Source of the DNA: Candidatus Nomurabacteria bacterium
Lineage (GTDB): Bacteria > Patescibacteriota > Minisyncoccia > Phycocordibacterales > UBA9973
NCBI GenBank assembly: GCA_016186435.1
Contig: JACPLQ010000004.1
Coordinates: 1 to 48,086 of the forward strand
DNA length: 48,086 nucleotides
Direction of reading: 5' to 3'
Below, piece by piece: positions 37,934 to 44,075 of the stretch. Numbering within the stretch: position 1 is the stretch's first letter; each line of letters starts with the position of its first letter. The notes under the pieces were generated by a model. It saw only the letters and a list, made by a program, of their open reading frames with translations. It did no database searches and was not told where the DNA came from. The translations under genes were made by a program, and so were the position numbers.

Positions 37934-38509
37934 TTAATTCAGCGACCAAATTGCGTAGTTGAGATACCCAGCAAAGCTCACCCAAAGAATGTATGGCGCG
38001 AGAAGCCACGCGGCTAGTTTACCGTGTCCCGCCGTAGTCCAGATGCTGGACGACCGCGTGCCGCCATAGCTGGCTCCAGCGGTGGCGCAAGGAGGAGATA
38101 TTTTATAAAACGCGATAATCGTAGCGAGAATAGCAAGCCAGAGGAATACGATCTCAATCAATGCACCGCCTGGACTGTGCAGACCGAAAAAGATAATCGA
38201 CCAAAGCGTGTTCAAGACAAGCTGAATGAAAAACGCCGCAATACCGATTTTCCATATCCGCAACATCCTTACATTCTCAAGTATGTAAGGATGTTGTTTC
38301 CAGATTAGGAAAAGTGAAATGCCCATCAAAGCATAGAGCGTCGTCCAGACCGGTCCGAACACCCAAGCCGGAGGGTTGAAAGCCGGCTTTACAATACCTG
38401 CGTACCAATAAGATTGAACCGCGGGCGTCGTGAAAACCGCGCCAATCACTCCTGCCATCTCGGATATCGTAATCGCTATTACTAATTTAAAAAAGTTATT
38501 AAGCGTCAT
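37934..38509 (-). CDS. tspO: TspO/MBR-family membrane protein with repeat insertions
   Basis: 191 aa, about 30-40 longer than usual. Five membrane segments are expected. Signatures are 'WYAGIVKPAFNPPAWVFGPVW' in short form 'KPAFNPPAWVFGPVW' (41-55) and 'YLNYAIWSLN' at the end. TspO binds tetrapyrroles and affects stress responses. Two insertions come from palindromes. One after segment 2 ('QHPYILENVRML', from 38262-38295) lies in a loop. The other before segment 5 ('PPCATAGASYGGTRSSSIWT', from about 38030-38091) is also in a loop. Both keep the frame, so the membrane parts remain intact. Confidence 0.88.
   Translation of the reverse strand: MTLNNFFKLVIAITISEMAGVIGAVFTTPAVQSYWYAGIVKPAFNPPAWVFGPVWTTLYALMGISLFLIWKQHPYILENVRMLRIWKIGIAAFFIQLVLNTLWSIIFFGLHSPGGALIEIVFLWLAILATIIAFYKISPPCATAGASYGGTRSSSIWTTAGHGKLAAWLLAPYILWVSFAGYLNYAIWSLN
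38030..38091. repeat. Composite palindrome inside tspO (loop before the last membrane segment)
   Basis: GTCCAG-ATG-CTGGAC (38037-38051) followed by a longer stem GCCGCC..GCTGG-CT-CCAGC..GGTGGC. It is read in frame. Confidence 0.7.
38262..38295. repeat. ACATCCTTA palindrome, copy 1 (inside tspO)
   Basis: AACATCCTTACATTCT / AGTATGTAAGGATGTT with one mismatch. It is read in frame in the loop after the second membrane segment. Confidence 0.8.
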
Positions 38510-38523
38510 AAATTCTTTAACAC

Positions 38524-38556
38524 CATACCCTTACAAACTCCAGTTTATGAGGATGT
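38524..38556. repeat. ACATCCTTA palindrome, copy 2
   Basis: A degenerate member (CATACCCTTACAAACTCCAG, then TTTATGAGGATGT) between tspO and the ArsR-like gene, touching the latter's stop codon. Confidence 0.65.
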
Positions 38557-38557
38557 T

Positions 38558-38842
38558 TTATATCTTTTGGAACGACTGCAGAAAGCGGACGAATGTTTTG
38601 CCGTATGGCGACAGGGTGTGCTCCACAAATTTACCGCGATATTTTTTATTCACCAACCCCGCCACAGATAATCTCCGTGTATGCTCGCCGAGGGTCTTTT
38701 CGTTCGCATCGAGAGCGGTAACAATATCATCGAGCGTTGCTCCGTCGTTGCCTGCGATAAATAATAAAATTCCAATCCGATGGTGGTTGGCCATCCCCTT
38801 CAGGTGCCGCTCCATTTGTTTCGCTGTCTTCATTTTTGCCAT
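38558..38842 (-). CDS. ArsR/MarR-like winged-helix transcription regulator
   Basis: 94 aa from the ATG at 38842. A winged helix spans about 10-80: 'LKGMANHHRIGILLFIAGND', 'ATLDDIVTALDANEKTLGEH' as recognition helices, and the wing 'LVNKKYRGKFVEHTLSPYG'. There are no Cys ligands, so it is not a classical metal sensor. TACAAT (38849-38854) lies 6 nt before the chosen ATG; an upstream ATG six codons earlier overlaps that box. It could control tspO, which lies downstream in the same direction. Confidence 0.8.
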   Translation of the reverse strand: MAKMKTAKQMERHLKGMANHHRIGILLFIAGNDGATLDDIVTALDANEKTLGEHTRRLSVAGLVNKKYRGKFVEHTLSPYGKTFVRFLQSFQKI

Positions 38843-38858
38843 AGTTTCATTGTACACC

Positions 38859-38890
38859 ACATCCTTACATTCTCAAGTTTATAAGGATGT
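38859..38890. repeat. ACATCCTTA palindrome, copy 3
   Basis: ACATCCTTACATTCTC followed by AAGTTTATAAGGATGT. It provides the last codons and stop of the SWIM gene (AAA ACA TCC TTA TAA) and overlaps the -35 side of the ArsR-like promoter. Confidence 0.8.
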
Positions 38891-39622
38891 TTTATTACGA
38901 ACAATATCCAAAAGCGGTTCTTCCCAACCAAAGCAAGTTTCCTTATTTTTCAGATCATTGAATGCTTTTGCAGAAGAAGGATCAAGTTTTGCGTATTCTT
39001 TGAGGGCTTGCACAGCCTCCTCAATGAATCCTCCGACCGTGCCATCGGAATCATCAACGCCGCCGCGGCATAGTCTATCATCAAGCCGTAAAAGCATATC
39101 AACCAGAACTTTTACCGTTTGCCTGCTTACAGGCAACTCGGAAACAATTTTTGATAAACGATTGCATCCTTCGGAGAGTGAGCTTTGATACGCAAACCAA
39201 GTGCGCGACGGACCCTCATACGATTTGATATACCGCATATCGGCGGTGATTGCTTTCTTCGTTGCTATCAACTCGCTCTTGCTTAATTCCCCCAACCGAC
39301 CACTGCAAAGAGCTTGAGAAACAAGCCGTTTATCTTCGTCGCTTAATTTTTTACCGCCCATCACCGCATAAATTGCCACAGCTACCATGTGTTTGCAGAG
39401 AGTGTCATTCTGGCCAAGATAACATTCACAATGACCATAATCATACCTTCGCGTCTCTACCGAAACACGATATGCTTTTGTGCCCATCACGACGGCCGAA
39501 TAAGCGCCGATCCCTTCTTCAAACTTCGTCACTTTTCCTTTGTCGTACAAATCAACCGCCTTTTCAAAAGTCGGCGCGTCAGTCGCGTATTTAATTTTGT
39601 CCAGATCATATTTGGGTCGCAT
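38879..39622 (-). CDS. SWIM zinc-finger protein
   Basis: 247 aa. The SWIM zinc motif is 'CECYLGQNDTLCKHMVAVAI' (84-103), a C-x-C-x8-C-x-H pattern for one zinc. The N-terminal region ('EEGIGAYSAVVMGTKAYRVS') is the usual beta lead-in. SWIM domains bind DNA or proteins in varied settings; here the partner is unknown. The last residues (KTSL) and stop codon are encoded by a palindrome (38859-38890), so the original C-terminus may have been replaced. Confidence 0.8.
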   Translation of the reverse strand: MRPKYDLDKIKYATDAPTFEKAVDLYDKGKVTKFEEGIGAYSAVVMGTKAYRVSVETRRYDYGHCECYLGQNDTLCKHMVAVAIYAVMGGKKLSDEDKRLVSQALCSGRLGELSKSELIATKKAITADMRYIKSYEGPSRTWFAYQSSLSEGCNRLSKIVSELPVSRQTVKVLVDMLLRLDDRLCRGGVDDSDGTVGGFIEEAVQALKEYAKLDPSSAKAFNDLKNKETCFGWEEPLLDIVRNKTSL

Positions 39623-39633
39623 ATGTTATAAAG

Positions 39634-39665
39634 ACATACTTATAAACTCCAGTTTATAAGTATGT
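39634..39665. repeat. ACATCCTTA palindrome, copy 4
   Basis: Perfect: ACATACTTATAAACT-CC-AGTTTATAAGTATGT. It lies 12 nt upstream of the SWIM start. Confidence 0.85.
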
Positions 39666-39741
39666 TATTTGTTGGTTTGGTGATATCTCAGCAACTTCTC
39701 GGCTGGGGAAATGCCGCCAAGTATCTAGTGCGGAAAGCCTG

Positions 39742-39769
39742 CCCCGTAGCAAGCTTGCTCTGTTACGGG
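39742..39769. repeat. CCCCGTAGC palindrome downstream of res
   Basis: CCCCGTAGCAAGCTTGCTCT followed by GTTACGGG. It is related to 13744-13774 and lies 28 bases beyond the res stop. Confidence 0.55.
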
Positions 39770-39797
39770 TTGTTTCGATTCGATTTGCATAAATTTT

Positions 39798-42488
39798 TTA
39801 CAAATTAAACACTCTCACCACTTCATCAAGGTTTTTGAGTTTATCCTTCTCCCATTCTTCCTGTTTGATATAAAGTGCTTTATAGACGACTCTATTTTGC
39901 CGATTATTCACATCCTCACACCACTGTTGCAGTCTTTCAAACTTGAGCTTGTCGTCATCTTCTTCTCGTCCTTTTGTTTCAACAATATAAACAGTCTTTT
40001 CATTTTTCTTTACAAAGAAATCGGGGTAATAGGTAGCGATAAATCCTTCCGAATTTTTATACTCAATTCTTAGCGCGTTCGCTTCTTTGTTTTGAAAATT
40101 CTTCGCGAATGAAATCACATCATCGCAATTCTCAAGAAAGTCCGAGAATACCAGTTCAAAGTCGCTATCGCCGACAATCTTATTGAAGACTGATTTTTTT
40201 GGTATTAAATACGATTTGTCATTTACGACGAATGGTCTTGCCTCGCTGATTTTTATATAGTTTTTTATCTCCGTATCTCCTTTATCTTCCACAGTGAGAT
40301 CGTTTATGGCTTTTTTGAATGAATCTTTTATGAGCCGTATATACTCCACCTCCGACAAGTTCCGCAAAGTATTGAGGTCTGACAAATTCACAGGGCTGTC
40401 AAACATATTATTCTGCACAAACTCTCTTACTTTGCCGAACAAAATGTCATAGCAACCGAACAATCGCAATTCCCGCATTATTGCCTGCGCAAAAAAGCCG
40501 ACAACACTTTGGTAATCCGGTTCAATGTCGCCAGAAAGTATCGTTGTGTGATGTGTCTTTTCATCAACGACATCCTTAAACACAATTTCTCGCTTCTCCT
40601 CTTCAGAAAAGATTTTTACTTTGACTTTTTTATTCCCAAATTTAGAAACATCCAGCTCGGCAAGATTTTTGTATTCCCTCTGAATCCGAGGGGACATCAC
40701 TGGAATCTCTATATCAAGTTTCTCAATATCCTTTTTCGGATTATCTTTATCAACTTCAATAACCATCGGAGCTATTGGCTTAGCTCCTATTCCCATCGCT
40801 TTCTTTTCGAGAATAACGCCCTCGCCTTTGATTGACTCAACGAAGTCCATAAAAGCGGGGGTTCCAACGACACTCACATATTCCTCAACATCATCTCTGC
40901 CAAAAAACATCCTACGGAGTCCTCGTCCGAGAGTTTGTTCGGGCAGAATTTTTGAATCGGCGGCGTATGGTCGTAGTCCAACGATGGTCGTTACATTTTT
41001 AACATCCCAACCCTCTTTAAGCATCATCACGGAAATGATCACCTTAAACGGACTTTCCCAGCTATCAATTTCATTTGCTTGCTTTCGGAGCAAATCCAAT
41101 TCTTCTTTACTTTTGCCAGATACACTTTCGGAAATTTCTCCGCTTTTATTTGTGTGAATAGTCAGAACCGCGCCTTTCAATTCTTTGAAACTCGTTTCGA
41201 TGTATTCCGCCACTTCATCACAATTCTTTGTATCGTCAGTCATGATGAAAAGAATGGATTTTTTGCCCATCGACTTCAATCTGTCGTAAACCTTTTGCCA
41301 TTCCTCAATACCAAGATTTATATAATCCCTGTATTTCTCGCTAAACAGCGTGCTTTGGTTTTCTTTCAGTTTTCCTCGGCTTGCCGCGTCTGGCACAACC
41401 GGATTTTTAACCACTCTTTGGTGAATTGCCTCAACAAGCGGGTAATCGGAAATTGTTTGCACAAAAATAGAGCCGTCATTCTTTTTTGGCGTAGCCGTAA
41501 GGTCAAGTTGTAAAGATAGCCCCACCCCTTTCTGTTTAAGCCGATTGTCTATGTCGGTAATTGACTTAACCCAAGCCGATTGATCATCGTGTAAATGATG
41601 AGCCTCGTCATTGATTACGATAAGTTCGTCAATATCCCTAACAATCATTCCTAGATCAACAGTAGAGTCGCTTGTTTTCGTAACGGGTTTCTCGCCCAAG
41701 AAGTATCGAGAGGTGTCCTCGTCTTCTGCGCTCGGTTCGAGCACATCACCCTCAAAAACTCTATGGATGTTAGTCAAAAATATATTTCCTGTGTCAGAAA
41801 CATTGCGCAAATCATCCTGTAAATGCAAAGTCATTTGAAAATCGTCCTGCCAGTTTTGCCCATGATAGCCGTTATCCGGCAAAACAGGGTCGCTAAAAAA
41901 TATCTTCAAGCCCTCAAAATCATTCTTTATTCGTTCAAAGACAATGACATTCGGAGTTATCAAAAGAAAGTTTTTTGCCAAACTTGAATCTTCCTCATAT
42001 TTTTTATGAAAATACGCCCATGCGACAACCAAACTCATTACTTTGGTTTTGCCCGCGCCAGTCGCCATTTTGATAACAAAGCGAAGCCACTCCTCGGTAA
42101 ACATTTGCGGACTTAATACGCCGGTATAGTTGTACCGAATAAGATCGTATTTATCTTTTACTTTTGCCACTTCATAAAGCCATACGACTGTTTCCAACGC
42201 CTCTCTTTGCGCGAAATAGTATTTGAAGTGAGAAGATGCTCCGTGTTGGTCATACAAAATATGTTCCTCCTTAAACCACCAGTTCAAAAGCGATTTAGAA
42301 GTATCGCTTGCCCCGTCATAATTTTTATCTCGCCATTCTTTTACTTTTTCACGTAAGCCAGCAACAAGAGGCGGTAAGAGTTTTTGGATGGCTCCTTTTT
42401 CCCGCAAATCCTCATCAGCAGGAAACCACCGAATGTTCGGGTCTAAAATCTCGTATGGGTCTTTTGGAAAATTTTTGTGCAGTGCCAT
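39798..42488 (-). CDS. res: Type III restriction enzyme, restriction-helicase subunit
   Basis: 896 aa. Superfamily 2 helicase plus nuclease. Walker A is 'MATGAGKT' (141-148), the DEAH box 'NDEAHH' (293-298) and motif VI-like 'QTLGRGLRRMF'. The C-terminal nuclease core is 'YYPDFFVKKNEKTVYIVETK' (near 840-860), a D-x(n)-E-x-K site. With Mod it cuts DNA at sites lacking methylation. Normally res follows mod directly. Here mod is followed by two truncated copies of the res start and passenger genes, and the intact res lies about 1.6 kb away behind a terminator (42553-42591). A -35/-10 pair TTGAGA / CATAGT before the ATG could serve it. Confidence 0.92.
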   Translation of the reverse strand: MALHKNFPKDPYEILDPNIRWFPADEDLREKGAIQKLLPPLVAGLREKVKEWRDKNYDGASDTSKSLLNWWFKEEHILYDQHGASSHFKYYFAQREALETVVWLYEVAKVKDKYDLIRYNYTGVLSPQMFTEEWLRFVIKMATGAGKTKVMSLVVAWAYFHKKYEEDSSLAKNFLLITPNVIVFERIKNDFEGLKIFFSDPVLPDNGYHGQNWQDDFQMTLHLQDDLRNVSDTGNIFLTNIHRVFEGDVLEPSAEDEDTSRYFLGEKPVTKTSDSTVDLGMIVRDIDELIVINDEAHHLHDDQSAWVKSITDIDNRLKQKGVGLSLQLDLTATPKKNDGSIFVQTISDYPLVEAIHQRVVKNPVVPDAASRGKLKENQSTLFSEKYRDYINLGIEEWQKVYDRLKSMGKKSILFIMTDDTKNCDEVAEYIETSFKELKGAVLTIHTNKSGEISESVSGKSKEELDLLRKQANEIDSWESPFKVIISVMMLKEGWDVKNVTTIVGLRPYAADSKILPEQTLGRGLRRMFFGRDDVEEYVSVVGTPAFMDFVESIKGEGVILEKKAMGIGAKPIAPMVIEVDKDNPKKDIEKLDIEIPVMSPRIQREYKNLAELDVSKFGNKKVKVKIFSEEEKREIVFKDVVDEKTHHTTILSGDIEPDYQSVVGFFAQAIMRELRLFGCYDILFGKVREFVQNNMFDSPVNLSDLNTLRNLSEVEYIRLIKDSFKKAINDLTVEDKGDTEIKNYIKISEARPFVVNDKSYLIPKKSVFNKIVGDSDFELVFSDFLENCDDVISFAKNFQNKEANALRIEYKNSEGFIATYYPDFFVKKNEKTVYIVETKGREEDDDKLKFERLQQWCEDVNNRQNRVVYKALYIKQEEWEKDKLKNLDEVVRVFNL

Positions 42489-42496
42489 AAAATTAA

Positions 42497-42524
42497 ACTA
42501 TGGATAACTATTGACTTATCTCAA
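42497..42524 (-). promoter_or_regulatory. Candidate promoter of intact res
   Basis: Minus strand TTGAGA (42519-42524), 16-nt spacer, CATAGT (42497-42502), then 8 nt to the ATG. It is needed if the terminator upstream blocks transcription from mod. Confidence 0.4.
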
Positions 42525-42552
42525 CCGCTTGCTATACTAAATATACAGTATT

Positions 42553-42591
42553 GAAAAAGGGCGTCGACCGTTAGGTCGATGGCCCTTTTTC
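42553..42591. terminator. Strong bidirectional terminator containing the DUF3800 stop codon
   Basis: GAAAAAGGGC-GTCGACC (left arm) pairs with GTCGAT-GGCCCTTTTTC (right arm) around a 5-nt loop GTTAG. The stop codon of the DUF3800 gene (42571-42573) lies in the loop, and 'NEKGPST' at its C-terminus is read from the stem. Confidence 0.8.
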
Positions 42592-43353
42592 GTTTTGTAC
42601 AACCCCATTATCTCTCTCAACAAAGATGTTAAAATTGTGGTTTTTGAAGCCTTGTATAAAGGTCAAAACACCTAACTTGTTTTTTAGATGTTTAACAATT
42701 TCTAGTTTATATTTTGAACCGGGTATCAACTTAGTCTCGTATTTTATATCGTAAGTAATACTGCCGATTATAAGATCAACAATTTGCAATAAATCGTTTG
42801 ATTTTGAATCAAATCTACAGACTCCGGACAAAGCAAGTCTCTCTTTTGACGCATTAAAATCCTTCTTAATATTCACCTCAAACTTCACATCTTTTGGTGT
42901 GGTAACATGATCTGCAATCAAAATAAGGATTTCTTTTTCAGACAAAGTCGCGCCAAGTAATTTGAGAGTGATTTTCTCATACGCCGACCAAATGTCCTTT
43001 GCAAAATTATTTTGAAAATACTTGCTGTCTTTGTGGGTGGTGTATGAGTAAAAACTTAAACTTCTAGTGTCAAAAAAACAATCTATTACAAATTTAGCAA
43101 AGTCAATATTATTCTTTGATATTTTATTGAATTTTATCTCATCATGAAAATTTCTCTTGCTCCTTTCATATAAAATCTTACTTTGCAGATAATACGGCAT
43201 GCTCATCTTCAAAAGCCCAACAGTAAAATACGGCTCTGCACGATTCGAAAGACTTCCCGATTCATCAAGAAAGCAAAATTTTGTCCAGATTTGATCGTAA
43301 TCTGAAAGTTTCAAGTCACCTGTCTTTATTTCTTTGTTTGATTTGAAAAACAT
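42571..43353 (-). CDS. DUF3800 protein, passenger in the type III restriction locus
   Basis: 260 aa. The N-terminal 'KFCFLDESGSLSNRAEPYF' (26-44) is the hallmark F-L-D-E-S-G of DUF3800, an RNase H-like fold. Further acidic residues in 'LILIADHVTTPKDV' and 'DSKSNDLLQIVDLIIGS' (the usual C-terminal D) support a nuclease-type site. DUF3800 genes often travel with defence or mobile loci, but no function is proven. It lies between a 13-codon res remnant (43375-43422) and intact res. TATAAA (43361-43366) lies 7 nt before the ATG, so it has its own promoter, and it ends in a strong terminator. Confidence 0.85.
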   Translation of the reverse strand: MFFKSNKEIKTGDLKLSDYDQIWTKFCFLDESGSLSNRAEPYFTVGLLKMSMPYYLQSKILYERSKRNFHDEIKFNKISKNNIDFAKFVIDCFFDTRSLSFYSYTTHKDSKYFQNNFAKDIWSAYEKITLKLLGATLSEKEILILIADHVTTPKDVKFEVNIKKDFNASKERLALSGVCRFDSKSNDLLQIVDLIIGSITYDIKYETKLIPGSKYKLEIVKHLKNKLGVLTFIQGFKNHNFNIFVERDNGVVQNEKGPST

Positions 43354-43374
43354 ATTTGTCTTTATATCTTAACA

Positions 43375-43422
43375 CTAATTATTATAATATGGGTCTTTGG
43401 GGAAGTCTTTATATAATGTCAT
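43375..43422 (-). pseudogene. Truncated copy of the res start, second junction
   Basis: 15 codons. 'MTLYKDFPKDPY' matches the first residues of Res (MALHKNFPKDPY), then a stop follows. It marks the left edge of the DUF3800 passenger unit. Confidence 0.75.
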
Positions 43423-43435
43423 AAAAGTTTTGAAT

Positions 43436-43631
43436 TTAATACTTTATATCCAAAGAATCCTTGTCGGCTTTTAATTTCGTGTCTGAATGTATGGAACGTC
43501 TCATTGCATCCAAAAGATTATGTCTCATTTCTGCGAAATTATTTTGTGGCTTAAATGCGGTTTGTAATAATTTATAATTTTCTTCATTTAAAAAGACAAA
43601 AGCTTTAGCTAAAATCTCGTTTGCAGCATCC
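43436..43631 (-). pseudogene. Open frame following the Zn-ribbon gene, probably frameshifted from it
   Basis: In a frame shifted from the Zn-ribbon gene, about 65 codons past that gene's stop stay open and read as a protein-like helical segment ('NEILAKAFVFLNEENYKLLQ', 'AEMRHNLLDAMRRSIHSDTK'). It has no start of its own and overlaps the end of the Zn-ribbon gene, so one longer ancestral gene with a frameshift is likely. Confidence 0.4.
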
Positions 43632-43946
43632 TTAAAATCTAAAATTTGGCTTGAAAGCTTTGGGTCTTTCTTGGCAATTTATACTTAAACATTTTGCACA
43701 TGTCGGTTCACTGCATTTACACTTAATACCCAACTCCTCTTTTTGTCTTGCCATCTTTGGCAAATCTTCCTTTATATATTTACGACATTTTTCACTACAA
43801 AAACCTTCCAAACTCCAGCAAGTTTCTTTATTTATGTCTGCATAGCAATTTCCACAATGATGTTCTGGCCTATCCGCGCCACAGTAGGGGCAATCTATTA
43901 CCTCCTCTGCGTCATATTGTTTTTCCCATTGTTTTTTATCAGTCAT
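43632..43946 (-). CDS. Zn-ribbon protein, passenger in the type III restriction locus
   Basis: 104 aa with 13 Cys. Pairs of knuckles include 'CPYCGADRPEHHCGNCYADI' (19-38), 'GFCSEKCRKY' and 'CKCSEPTCAKCLSINC', enough for three zinc sites. The family is not recognised; nucleic-acid or protein binding is a guess from the fold. It lies between the first res remnant (43971-44072) and the second (43375-43422). A helical tail in another frame follows (43436-43631), so the gene may be frameshifted and inactive. Confidence 0.6.
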   Translation of the reverse strand: MTDKKQWEKQYDAEEVIDCPYCGADRPEHHCGNCYADINKETCWSLEGFCSEKCRKYIKEDLPKMARQKEELGIKCKCSEPTCAKCLSINCQERPKAFKPNFRF

Positions 43947-43970
43947 ATTTTTATATTTACATTTTGACCT

Positions 43971-44072
43971 TTATCTGAAAATAAGCAAATCTATATTTTC
44001 GGCAGGAAACCACCGAATATTCGGGTCAAGTATCGCGTATGGGTCTTTGGGAAAATCTTTGTGGAGTGCCAT
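43971..44072 (-). pseudogene. Truncated copy of the res start, first junction
   Basis: 33 codons. The first 24 read 'MALHKDFPKDPYAILDPNIR' and 'WFPA', matching the intact Res N-terminus. 44002-44072 differs from 42418-42488 at about 8 of 71 bases. After that the frame runs on to a stop in unrelated sequence. The ATG is only 3 nt from the mod stop, the normal mod-res spacing, so this is the original res position. Confidence 0.9.
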
Positions 44073-44075
44073 ACT

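Noticed and set aside
37683-38009. N-terminal extension of the phospholipase D-family protein
   Set aside because: The extra 109 codons read through palindromic repeats and a TATAAT box and show no conserved sequence.
38430-39188. A plus-strand frame of 252 codons opposite the ArsR-like and SWIM genes
   Set aside because: It is a shadow: the minus-strand genes have clear domains and promoters, and the plus frame has none.
38262-39665. CRISPR array from repeated palindromes
   Set aside because: The units are unevenly spaced, lie in and between genes, are not identical, and no cas genes are present.
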